The notes under the pieces were generated by a model, which was given only the letters and a program-made list of their open reading frames with translations, was not told where the DNA came from and did not search any database. 64,000 nucleotides of DNA, taken from assembly GCF_958979055.1 (NCBI RefSeq), contig NC_084888.1, forward strand, positions 37,343,804 to 37,407,803. The letters are read 5' to 3'. A program made the translations under genes and the position numbers. Shown one piece after another: positions 13,175-24,522 of this stretch; within the stretch, counting starts at the first letter, position 1, and each line of letters begins with the position of its first letter. This stretch comes from Alnus glutinosa. Its lineage: Eukaryota > Streptophyta > Magnoliopsida > Fagales > Betulaceae.

Positions 13175-16100
13175 CGGAAATTAATAAATGCGAATAATAG
13201 AGCATCCAAAATACATGCGACCATTCTGGAAGAAAATGCAACCTGCCAAGGCAGTGCCAGGATTAAGATCACATTTTAAACTGAAAAGGCCCCAAGAGAT
13301 AAATGCATACAAGGGAGAGTGGCATTCAATACATTATGCTTCTACATGTTTGTTAAGACAACCAGTAGAGCCATTTATACTGGAGACTAGGTTGATGTTG
13401 CCAGCATAGGCATGTGAGACATGGGATTATTTCTTTTGAACTGTTCTTCATACTCATGTATAGCACAATGGACTGATTTCAAATATAACGTAATTAAGTG
13501 TTGATGTACTCTGCCTACTGATTGCAGATAACTACTCATCCACCAGATAAATAAAGATTTGAAAAGGAAAAAAAAACTAAAATGGGATCTTACTTCAAGT
13601 AATCCTTTCCATCATATCCTCCAACAACATAGATTGTGCCATTAATTTCTGCTGCAGCAGTTGCGGATCTCTGACAGAAAAAATTTTAAAAAAAAATGCT
13701 AGTGAACGGAATTCTTAGTTTGAAGACATACAACATCTTAAAACATATTCCTATATTTCAAATTTTTAAGCAAAAGGGTATGGGTAGGTGTATGATATCT
13801 GTCAGAGAAGCACTCTTCTAAAAAATAGTACATGTTATTCACATAGTTTGTCACTTATTAATGCAAGTTGTTACAAGTGAGAAGCCTGAAATGAACAATT
13901 ATTCATCTTTTGGCCAAATCCAGCATTCACTGATATACATTCATGCATCACACATACATATAGACGGAACGAATGGAAAAAATTATTGCAACACAAAATA
14001 TGTTAAACTGTGGATCTCGCAATATCCTTGTTTAGTTCTACTTTAAAAAAAATATATATCTCCTTTTTTAGTTCTCTCACTAAAAATTATTATCAGTACT
14101 TAATTTGCTTTTAGTATGTTTAACATGCTAATATCTGGGTGCAAGCAAACCTTATTATCAATATTTATTAGACTCTCTCTCTCCTCCTACCACCCATCTT
14201 CCCTCTTTGGCCATTTGTGGTCGTATTGTGTTCTACTAGTATTGTTTCTTGTTAGTTTGATGTTGTAGTAGGGATTTCTATTCTTGCTGTACTCGGATAT
14301 TTAAAGAATGTCATTTGTTCAGGAAAAAAAAAAAAAAACTAAACACTAAACACTTGTAAACCCATTAGAGTCACTTAGAGGTACCTTGTGTAGCATTGAC
14401 TGAGTGGGGATCCACCTTCCTATGTCTAGATCAAATATTTCCACCTCTGAGAAACATTGAGCTTCAATTCCACCACCAATTGCAAAAATTTTCTGATTCA
14501 AAGAAACTCCTACTAAGCCTCCCTTCTTTTGATTCAATGAAGGACGAGTAACCCACTTATCGCTTTGTAGATTGTATGATTCAACTTCAAACACGAAAGA
14601 TTCATTGACTAGTCAATAAAGCAATGCACAAAATGGTAAGTCAAAAGGAGAGACCATAACTATTACCTGTATCGTACCACATATTACCATATGCACCACC
14701 AAATATGTAAACTTCACCATTTAGCTTTGCAGCAGAGGCATTTGAACGTACAAAACTCATTGGACAAAGAGATTCCATAAGGTCACGAGCAGGAGAGTAA
14801 CAATTGAAAGCCGGTAACCACAAAGAACCATCATATCCTCCGGCAATAAGTATTTTCTCATCAAGGTCTGAATGAGATTCATCACTTGAGCTGACTTCTT
14901 TTTCAGTAACAAGTCCAATTTCAGGAAATGACCCACGTTCTAACATCTTAATTCGCTCTTTTAAACTTAGAATTTCTCTTCTTGATTCAACCTAAATTGC
15001 AAATTTAATTAGGCATGGATTCAAGATCATTGCAAGGAAGATTCGGATCAAAAAAAAAAAAAAAGGAAATATTTATCCTCCGCATGATATTATTGCAGTT
15101 GCCGTCTTCTTCATGATAATTCTTTAGGAAACTAAGCAAGAGATGTTATTTTCAGAACATGAAGAAAAATAAATGCATAACTTGAAAAACATTTGGCAGA
15201 TTAAAGACAGCCACCTTAGTAAAGCAGTCAAATGTAAATGCCTATGCTCAAAACAGTAGAAAATTGGACAGCTGAAAATAACATTTTGAGATGAGAACCA
15301 TACCAGATCCTGCTCCAAAGAATTGATTGTTTGTACTTGTTTTAACTGAGACAATTTCAACTCCCTGTTTTCTTGCTGTAACTGTACAACACACACATGA
15401 TACCAAGTTGAAAAGGTAATTAGATGAAAATGGCAATTAAAATTAAAAAACATGGGGACAATGGACAGTATCAATTACCTCAGCCACAAAACACTGAAGT
15501 TCAGAGGACTCCATTTCTAAAACCTTTGCTTCTTCTGGCAAGCAAATATCATATGATGACATCCCACGTACCCCAGTGCCTTGCCAATGCTTATCCTTTG
15601 ATAACATCTCCCTTTTCATGGATGAAAATGAAGAGCATTCCCCACTTGGTTTGAGGCTTATGTTTTGCCTGTAACCTATTTCTGCTGCACCCTCATTTAT
15701 CGAAACTTTTGAAAACTGTCTTTCTATGTCAAGAGAGGGTGCAAAACATGAAGAGTTCCATTGCAAATTGGACTCATCCAAATGAGAATGCAAAGCTGCT
15801 GTCTTAAAACCTTCACCTTCCCATCTTTTATCAGCAGTAGGTCCAGTTTCATATGAAGTTCTCTGAGGAAGAGAATAACACGTTTCTGTTGCAACAGAAG
15901 AGTACAGTACCCTTTCAACAAAAAAGAAAGAAAGAAGAAGAGTACAGTACCTCACTATTCGGTCCCAAGCTTACAAGTTGGTCATTATATATTCCCAAAT
16001 CATCTGCAGCAGCTTCTGAAAGATCGCATCCTCCATCCATACAAGGTGCAACTCCTGAAGACTCCCATTTAATGTTGGACTGGTGTGAACTAGGAAGATT

Positions 16101-17173
16101 TTGTTCTAAAGCTGGTGTCTTAAAATCTTCGACTTTCCTTCTTGCAGTATAACTGTTTGAATCTTTAAGCAAATCACTCCACTTTTTTTGTGGAAAAGAA
16201 GTCCTCACATCTCTCACGACAGAAGCATAAGATCGATCATGATCTCCTGTTTCCTCATCCTTTTCTGCCACTTCCTCGTCAATGAGAGCTTCTCCTCCCC
16301 ACAGATCACGACCATGCCGGGATTCCCATTCTGCAGTGGCCTGGCCAGGATGAGCATCCCATTCTAATGTAGGCATCTCAATGCTGTCACCTTCCTGCAC
16401 AGATGAAGCTTTGAACAGACTGCTATTGCTAGGGAGGGAGGTATCCGCAATGACCGGTGAAGATGAAAACAATGAAATCAACTTCTTTGTTTGATCCCGG
16501 TCTAGTTCGAACCAAAATAGTCTTGGTTTATAGTAGTTTTCAGCAATTACAGGTTTGAACTGATCTTCCAGCATGGGCTGGCAATGCATCTGGATTCGAA
16601 ACTTGACCTAAAATCACAAACAGCACAAAATATGTGAACTCCATATATTGACTTTGATATAGTAAAAACAAAAATCAGACAATGACATCACAACCCAACT
16701 ACTGGACATGATGGTAAATAATCGCATTCAATACCTGTGCAGCATAGTGGGTATTTGAACCATCTGAAGTCCATCCACGTGGATCAATATTCAACTGTCC
16801 TGGGCTTGCAGCCTCGAACATTCCATGAAGCTTCCTATCACTGTAGTTGAATAAGAAAAGCGGCAAACCAACACTAACATTCTTTACATAAGAGAAATGT
16901 GTAGCCGGTAATCCTGTTCAATAATGTGAATCGTGGTTACACGAACAAATTTTCTAACAGAGACAACTATGCATGCAAAGCATGGGTGAGAGTCAACTAA
17001 CCGAACAATTGTTTGGAAAAACATTCGTTAATAGTGTTATGCGTGCAGCCAAAGATAACTCCACACAGGTCGCTCTTCCTTAGATTCCTTGCAGTTACAC
17101 TGCAATTCACTGACAACCGAGTTTTAGATATTTCCTTCATCTTGCGTGTCTCTTTCTTCCTCCCTGCGTCCAT
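11221..17173 (-). CDS. DCD-domain, coiled-coil and Kelch-repeat protein, 815 aa
   Basis: Eleven coding exons on the minus strand, in gene order: 17173-17002, 16913-16735, 16607-15951, 15862-15479, 15381-15304, 14991-14667, 14584-14385, 13670-13594, 12538-12437, 11601-11418 and 11310-11221. All junctions keep frame and the product ends CFFSAVVL. The order is: a DCD (development and cell death) domain at about residues 34-164 (FGCTHNT, GLPATHFSYV, LFWFELDRDQ); a long acidic, Ser-rich linker; a coiled coil around 455-515 (LQQENRELKLSQLKQ); then about six Kelch blades (about 545-800) with repeated GG and W signatures such as IYVVGGYDG and LYAIGGHDG. It resembles plant Kelch/DCD proteins annotated as NS1A-binding-protein homologues. 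The DCD domain is linked to stress and cell-death responses; the exact role here is unknown. A 5' UTR intron is likely. Confidence 0.92.
11750..12254. repeat. Foldback MITE in DCD-Kelch intron 10
   Basis: Inverted arms of about 70 bp start near TTAGGGTATCTATCTTTT on the left and end GATGAATACCCTAA on the right. Between them are A/T tracts and degenerate internal repeats ('tgcaaggatttaacaaaatt' type, twice). The outer ends are uncertain and no target duplication is clear. Confidence 0.6.
12330..12364. repeat. Poly-T tract
   Basis: About 35 consecutive T on the plus strand, inside an intron of the minus-strand DCD-Kelch gene. Confidence 0.9.
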
Positions 17174-18430
17174 TCTGTTATTCCAGAAAATCACATGACG
17201 TCCTTTACCATAAATTTCAGTAATTTGAAGTAATAACCGAAGGTAGATAAGGAACAGTTTAGCTCCTTTAACCATCTTCCCTATTCCACATACGCCAAAA
17301 AGATACTAAAATCTTTTGAAGTGGTTTACAGCTTTGATTGAAGCACCACTTCCAAAAATTACAGATTCTCATGCAAAAAATTAATTGCTACAAAATTTGC
17401 AACCAAAAAAAGAGCTAAAAATGATAATTATATAAAAATTTTAGGATCAAATGATGGTAATAATACAAAACAATTCCGCAAAGTGAATAGTTCAGGAGGA
17501 ATTTTAGAACATACACGTATATGTTGACAAGTACAGGAATTCTAGAACACTTACTTTCAACAACGTAATGAAATATCCCTTTCTTGCAAATATTATAAAC
17601 CTTTTTCCCATTCGGGATCATGACAGAACAATTATTAGTTTCTGATTTTAAGTTATTTAACTTAGGTATCTATTTGGTCACAGCCACTCTTCTTAATATA
17701 AGCCTCTACAAGTTTCCTTCACTGAAATTCAGGTTCACCAATGCGTTAATGTAAGAAACTTTAATCAAGCACCGAAATAGGATGGAGAGGGTTAAGGTTG
17801 ATCGAAAACACAACCAAAGCAAACGGAAATTAAGGTTGAGATTTATCAACAAACAAGCAATCGGTTAGACGAAAAACATGTAAACAAAGGTTTTAACCAT
17901 TATCATCAACGATATTTGTTTATAAGAACTGAAACAAAACAGCAATACTAACTTCAGAATTGAAGCTTTCAGGAAGTGAAAATATTAAATGAATTTCACA
18001 GAACTCAAACAGTCAATAAATTTCAAAGGAAAATAATCAAAATTCGTCCAAATAACAAGAACAACCCTCGGTTATAAAAATTTCTCAACAACAAATTCAA
18101 ATAATAATAATCACAGACAGAGCAACACAGTTCAAATGCTCTTCGTCGTAAGCAATGTTCATTCCGAAGGTACGATAAAGGTAAATGGAAAATTAAAAAG
18201 AGCGTCATTTGAACCTTGTAAAAACTAACATTATAAAGCAAAAGTAGTGAACGGCGTTTCCTCACCTTGAGACCAGAGGATGTACGATCAACGACGGATT
18301 CTCGAGTTTTAAACGTTAAAGCAGTACGGACGTTCTAGTGTTTGTTTCTCGGGAAAAAAACTGGGGTTTAGAGTCGAGAAAGTGAGAGAAAACAAGAGAA
18401 AAAAGATACGGTTAGCGTCGTCAGGACTCT
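17174..18430 (-). other. Probable 5' UTR exon and intron of the DCD-Kelch gene
   Basis: A good acceptor (AACAG) ends one base before the ATG at 17173. A good donor (AAG|GTGAGG) lies at 18267/18266. This suggests a non-coding first exon around 18267-18430 and a leader intron of about 1.09 kb. Inferred from splice consensus; the transcription start is not visible. Confidence 0.5.
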
Positions 18431-19011
18431 GAAAACTGAAATGAAAGGCCTATGGGCTATGAGGTTGGACTGAGGTTCTGAAGCGCGAAACGTCCCAATT
18501 TGTATCGTGGGACGCGAATGGTGAGATACGAAATTACCATGCTGTCCCTGTCGACTTGTTTGTTACTTGTTTAGGCGTCTATACAGTCGGTCAGTCGCTT
18601 TCGTGGCCATGCCACGTACCAGTTTAGCCGGTTCCCTCTTTCCTAATTTTCCTTTTCAGCTCAATTAGGTACGGTCACGTAATTACAAATCTTTTTACTG
18701 TTTTGGGAAGATTTCAGACGGTCACACGTAATCCGGTACGGTCTGCTCCCACTGATGGTGATGGACTGATGGAACTTTTGATGGGAATATGTATTTAAAC
18801 GGAGTCTGGCATTGAGTGGTGAGTCACGTGGTGAGAGAGTTGGAACGTGAGGAAAGAAACGGAACAGAACTGAAAATTATAAATGTAAGGGTATTTTTAT
18901 TTATTTATATATATATTTTTTTTTATAAAAATACCCGTATACTACAATTAACTGGATAGGAATGGGAGATGATCCTAATATGGATCGTAATCCTTGCCAT
19001 TTTAAACAAGA

Positions 19012-19488
19012 TGAAAAAATTGTAATATGACCTAAATGGCAAATTACTCTATTTAGTATCAAAATAAATTCAAATATTCTTATAATTCGCTTAATTTACA
19101 AATTACTATCTGAAATTAATTTTCGTTAAAAAAATTTGACATATTTAATTAAGAGTCATGTCAGCACCACTAAGATAACAACACGTATCACTCTTAATAA
19201 AAAAATATATAAATATATAAACTTTAAAAATTATTATTTAAAAAAATGAAAAAAGAAAAAAAAGAACAGGCAGCCACCTCCAGCCACCTATTAAGAGTTA
19301 CATGTGTCGCCATCTTATTAGCGCTGGCATGGCGCTTAACAGAATCTGTTAAATTTTTTAATGAAATTTAACTTAAGTGAGCGATTTGTAAATTAGGCCA
19401 ACTATAGGAATCTTTAAATTCATTTTGATACCACATTGAGCAATTTGTCATTTAGGTCAATCTTAGGGACCAATAGTGTAATTTCTCC
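19012..19488. repeat. Long-armed MITE (Mutator-like type)
   Basis: About 150-170 bp of imperfect inverted arms: 'tgacctaaatggcaaattac' on the left pairs with 'gcaatttgtcatttaggtca' on the right. The loop contains a short 'gccacctccagccacct' patch. The left end looks eroded; no target duplication was fixed. Confidence 0.55.
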
Positions 19489-19494
19489 AAAAAA

Positions 19495-20240
19495 TGTCGT
19501 TAAATACCTTTAACTCTTAGTTTAATGACTTTATTTTTACCTCATATGCTTTTGTTTTGTACCACATATGGTATCTCATTTATGGTTAAAAAGATAAATG
19601 GTACTTCCGTCCAAAACCTTAACAGAAGTCCACGTCATCTTCTTTAAAAAACTAACATGAGTCACGTGCCTCATTCAAAATAAAATTAAACAATAAAACA
19701 ATTAAAAAACTAAAAATATTAAAAACATTAAAAAAATAATTTTTGAAAAAATAAAAAACAAATAGAGACGCCGAGCCACTCCCATGGCTAGTTTGGGAGT
19801 GGTCGGGCCACCCCATAACCCTCAACCACCCCCACAAGGCCAAAAAGAAAGAAGCAATAAAATTTGTCATAGGATTTAGCTATTGGGGGTAGCCAAAACC
19901 ACCTCAGACTAAAAGAAGTGCGGCCAAGCTACCTGCAAAGGGCCTTGGGATTGTTTTGGCTACCCTTATTTTGCTTTTTGGAGCCATCTCTTTGGCCAAA
20001 ATGGGGGTGGCTCGAGCCACCCCACTATTTTATTTTATTTTTTTCAAAAAGTATTTTTTTAAAAAAATATTTTTAATGTTTTTAGTTTTTTAATTTTATT
20101 TTTAATGGGGCATATGACACATGTCAATTTCTTAATGGTGCTGAAGTGTACTTCCATCAATTTTGGGGCGGAAGTTGGACAGAAGTTCTATTAACATCTT
20201 TAGCTATAAATGAGTTATCAAAATACATTTTTTGATTTAA
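19495..20240. repeat. Long-armed MITE with GC-rich GGTGGC core
   Basis: Inverted arms: 'ggtacttccgtccaaaac' and 'taacagaagtcc' on the left pair with 'gttggacagaagttc' on the right. The centre (about 19770-20030) is GC-rich and carries several GCCACC/GGTGGC palindromes, unlike the AT-rich surroundings. It sits directly beside the 19.0-19.5 kb element. Confidence 0.55.
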
Positions 20241-22161
20241 AGATTTTCTGCAACTTAAAGAACAATAACCTAATAAAAATATGTTCAATTCTAACTGGTA
20301 ACCTGCCACATTTTTAATATGTAGCATTTTTCAAGTCGTTCAATGCAATGAATTGTCTGAATTTACATAATTTTATAATTAAAAATTGTAAGAGATCCTT
20401 ATCTATGAGTGTTTTATTTACATGTAGATGTAAAAAAAAAATGCAATTAATTTAAATTTTATATACATATCTTTCGTATTAAAATATTGGACATTGTCTA
20501 TAACATATCCATCAATAGTAGTTATAATACACAAGGAAAAAGTGCAACTCTCTATTTAGTTAATGTTTTTATTTTTTTTTATATACACTAACAATTTCCC
20601 AATTGCTTTTTTAAATATTATTTCTCATTTATTTTAATTATATTCTATTTCACATATTTTCATTTATAATAGATGAATGGTGATAAATTTTTTTAGTTGG
20701 ACATTGTGCTACAATGAATAGCAAGCAAGAAGTCAACATTGTGGTTGAGATAGTTCATAAATATTGTAAGATAAAAATATAATTTTTAACATGGCGGTGC
20801 ATTACTCTCTAATGCCATATGATATTTTTTTGATTTACATAGTTTTTGTATTCTGTTTCTTTTTCTTTTTCCTACCTGTTAGATCTTACGTTATAATTTA
20901 TTAATAAAGGTAGCAAGATATCAAATATTTTTGCTCGGCACATATTTTATTAAATTTTAATAGATATACTCTGTTTGTGTATATGCAGTGTCAAAGAGTG
21001 GGCTGTAGGGGTCATTGATTGGCCTTTTATCACCCCCAAGTACTACTACACAAAATCAGGCATAGGCCCCCCGCCCCCCTTTTCCCTTTAGAGAATAAGA
21101 CATATTTGGTCACCAATTTTGGGTTATTTATTAGTTTAATATACGAATAGAGTACTATAATTCAATTTGTTTTTATTGGCGTCCTCTCTATGTTACTATA
21201 ATTTCTGTTTGGTGATTAAACTTGATTATTGTTTATATTTTATCGGGTCTCACTATTGTAGGAAATTTGTGAATTTTTTGTTTGTTTTCGTTAATATATT
21301 TAATAATCTATATCCAAGTTGTCAAGATATAGTTTTATATACTCATTTTTTTTTTTTCATTTTAAGACAATATTAATATATAAAGAATTCCATATTTAAT
21401 TTCACCCTATATATTTAATTTATTTATAATACTCTTATTTTACTGATTCGATCATCCGGGAGAGAAATCCTGACTCCCACTACTACATACTTTCTTTTGA
21501 GAAATGTTTTGTTTCTAATTTTTGTCCATGGCTATCTATTGTCCATTTCCTTACCATAAATAAGTAAATTTACCATTAAATTCATGGGATCCAATATAAA
21601 TTATACATATTTAATGATAGATTTGCCAAAAAAAAATAAAATTATAAATGACTTGTAACATCTCTCATTTCTTTTTACACGTTAAATCTGTGGACAAAAT
21701 GAGGTATTTAGTCATCATAATTTTAGTTTGGGTCCCAAGAGATAAATTCATTCTTCTTCTTCTTCTAATAACATTTTTCATTCCACACAAAGAAATACAA
21801 ATGATCTCTCCGGCAAGAGGGAAACTCCAATGAACCTCAAGTTGCACGAAAACTATACAACAACAAGAAGCTAGTCTCAATCTTCTGAAGAAAGCCTAAC
21901 AACTTAGACAATCCATACAAAACTATACAAAGAAACCCCATTAAATACCCGCAACAACAAAAAAAAAAACTATACACGGAAAAAAAAAAAAAAACAAAAC
22001 CGAACAACTGGAAATACATTTCCAGCACCAAAATTATCGCAACAGCACAACGACAAACTAGCCGTACCAAGACCACCACATAACAGAGACTCTCAAAAGT
22101 AGCCTCTAGAGCAGAACGCTAACAAGAATTTCTCAATTTTTACCATGATGAACATTAGCGT

Positions 22162-22510
22162 AGGGGTGGCGGTTCGTATTTCGTGTGTCGGATTTTGGTT
22201 GTATCGCGACATGAGTATAAAATTATATAAGTCAATCATAACCTGATTCATTTAATTAAACGAGTCAAACTCTTTAACTATAACCCTCGAATTTTGTATT
22301 AGGTTCGTCTCGGTTCGCGAATTACGTCAAAAATTGTTTGTCATTATGTCTAGTTCGGATCGTGTCGAAACATAGGTATAAAACTATATTAATCAACCAT
22401 AACCTGACCCATTTAATTAAACGGGGTTAGGCTTATTAATCCTATCAATTTAATTTCGCATTGAAGATTCGTGTCAAATTTGCAGGTCGTGTCAAAAATT
22501 GTCAGCCTTA
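22162..22510. repeat. Possible hAT-like non-autonomous element
   Basis: Begins TAGGGGTGGCGGTTCG and ends near AATTGTCAGCCTTA, short inverted ends of the hAT style. The interior repeats the phrases 'aaccTGA(c/t)(t/c)CATTTAATTAAACG' and 'ttcgtgtc'. No 8-bp duplication is evident, so the class is tentative. Confidence 0.35.
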
Positions 22511-22654
22511 ATGAAAAGCCTTAAACTTACTTGAGCATTTCCCCACAACCCAGAACTAACCTCCCACAAATATATTGCAAAATATTATCTTCATAGCTAA
22601 GCTCATTGCCAAACTTGGAATAATCTTTTCCTCCAGATATTTTAAACACGAAAA

Positions 22655-22960
22655 AGTAGGGGTGGGTATCGGTTCGGTTAATGTCATTTTTGGTTCGGTT
22701 AACCGACAAAGTCGGTTAATTCACAGAGTTTATTTTGACAATCTTTAATTCCGATATTTTCAGTTAAAACGGTTAAATTGGTAAAATCGATTAAAACATA
22801 GTCAGTTAAAAACATGTTAATTCGGTTAAAAATCGGTTAACCTTTTGAGATTCCTTTATCTATTCCTTATAATCGGTTAAAAGTCGGTTATTCCTTACTC
22901 TATATTGTCAGTTCGATTCGGTCGATCGGAAGTTGGTTCGGTTAACTGATTTTTTTTTTA
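22655..22960. repeat. CGGTTAA-rich repeat, hAT-like left end
   Basis: Starts AGGGGTGGGTATCGGTTCGG, then many copies of CGGTTAA in both orientations (GGTTCGGTTAACCGAC). This is a pattern of plant non-autonomous elements. The right end was not found. Confidence 0.4.
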
Positions 22961-23018
22961 AAAAAAAACAAACTATACCGACTATCAAACTAAAATAAGT
23001 CGCAAAGTCAGCAGGCTT

Positions 23019-23290
23019 TCAAGCTAGCCAAACTAAACAAAAGGCAAGCGGTTTGAATAGACACCAAATCTTCAGATATATGGCCGGCAACCAGCTCCAA
23101 TCCATATCTTTGATCACACTAGATAGCTTTGTACCTATTTTGCTTTTAGAATCATAGATAACCCTATATCCATATTTGTCAAAAAAGAACACCATCAGGG
23201 GGCATGCATCCAACCACAAAGATATAATGCTACCACCTACCATCACCTACTTGATATTTAAAAAAATTCTTAGCTATATCGCCAAGCTTT
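23019..23290 (-). pseudogene. LINE (non-LTR retrotransposon) fragment, zf-RVT region
   Basis: The minus-strand frame reads SIISLWLDACPL...KYGYRVIYDSKSK and then a WSWLPA segment. This matches the zinc-binding region that follows reverse transcriptase in plant L1-type LINEs (pattern: GDG-S-I-S-x-W-x-D ... G-x-R-V-I-Y-D). Small indels near 23230-23250 break the upstream frame. No other LINE domain was seen, so this is a short decayed piece. Confidence 0.6.
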
Positions 23291-23582
23291 AGGATTTTCC
23301 TCCAACTCTAACTCTAAGCAGAATCCTGAGAATTTTTAAGAGCAAAAAACTCTTACCCTGAATCAAGTTAACATGAACGCAAGCAACCCGAACTCCGAAC
23401 AGAACCCAATCTAGAGAAAAGAGACCATGTGTGCCTTAAAATGACCACTTTATTCCAATAAACCTGAATTTTCAAACCCACAATTCCCTCAATCTCAGGA
23501 GCACAAATATGGTTAGACTTAGCAGGGGACAGTTCAGTACTGCGCGCCATTTCACAAAAAACGATTAAGTAAAAGAATAATG

Positions 23583-23749
23583 ATTCAATGCCACCTAAAT
23601 ATACAACTTTTCACCACCTTGCCTATGTGACAAGGTGGTCCCCCACTACTTTTTGAGTTTTTTTATTTTTTAAAAATAAATTAAAGTGGGGGACCACCTT
23701 GCCACATAGACAAGATGGTGAAAAGTTGTATATTTAGGTGGTAGTGAAT
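23583..23749. repeat. Hairpin MITE, arms about 65 bp
   Basis: The left arm starts ATTCAATGCCACC and the right arm ends GGTGGTAGTGAAT. The arms are inverse complements over about 65 bp with only about five mismatches, separated by a short A/T loop. A related half-copy lies at 45779-45860. A transcript would fold into a long hairpin. Confidence 0.7.
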
Positions 23750-23912
23750 TACTACTCTAAGTAAAATGAAATAGAAGACCAGTAAGTTTGAATATTATAG
23801 AGAACAGAAGTCAAGGATTGCAATCTACTATTAATTTCATTAATATCGGAGATCCACGTAGGAACAGTATCATCTTTTGTGCTTATAGTCACGAGCATTT
23901 TTATGTATTTTA

Positions 23913-23914
<2 letters not shown>

Positions 23915-23956
<42 letters not shown>

Positions 23957-23957
23957 T
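23915..23957. repeat. (ATT)n microsatellite
   Basis: About 14 uninterrupted ATT units. Confidence 0.9.
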
Positions 23958-24522
23958 TGTGTTTGTTGTACGTAAGAGTGGTAGGCCCTGCCGTAGTCTG
24001 CTTTTTATCCACTTTTTTTAAGTCAAACGTCACCAGGAGGAGGAGAGGATCCTATTCCACGTCACCACGCTTAAACTCTTTTCTCTCCTGTTTGTTTTAA
24101 TACTTTTTCATAAATAATTTATTTTTGGATAGAGTAATATTTTAATAGAATGTTAGATGATTAATTATGTTTATCAAATGTTTAATTATGTTTCTGATAT
24201 TATATTTTAAAATTACTTGTTATAAATTTTTTCTACTTTATACAACATCATAAAAAAAATAAAAAATAAAAATTCACCTCCAATATCAGAGGAATTGGTT
24301 GTGAAACGGAGCCATTATCTGGCTTTTCTATTTTACGAATATATATATGTGACGAAGATAATTACAAGTCTGCAACGCACGCAAAAAAAATTATAGCCAT
24401 ACAACGAAGAGAAAACAACAAAACTTAACTGAAGGCTGAAATTCAATCAATCAACGACTATCTGTCTATCTCTCTCTTAACTATGTGGCACCCGGATCAA
24501 CTTTAACATTCCTAGCCGCGAA

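Larger units (their letters stand above)
18431..24337. other. Intergenic, about 5.9 kb, repeat-rich
   Basis: Lies between the divergent 5' ends of the DCD-Kelch and RER genes. It holds two adjacent long-armed MITEs, two GGTTCG-type repeats, a LINE fragment, a near-perfect hairpin MITE and an (ATT)n microsatellite. A G-box CACGTG occurs near 18826. No intact gene was seen. Confidence 0.55.

Noticed and set aside
15915-15955. Apparent frameshift between two DCD-Kelch frames near 15.95 kb, which suggested a pseudogene
   Set aside because: An 88-nt GT-AG intron (15863-15950) with a good pyrimidine tract joins the frames in phase 0, so the gene is intact.
23752-24100. Open frames with poly-Ile, poly-Tyr or poly-Asn-like runs
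   Set aside because: Translations of the (ATT)n microsatellite.
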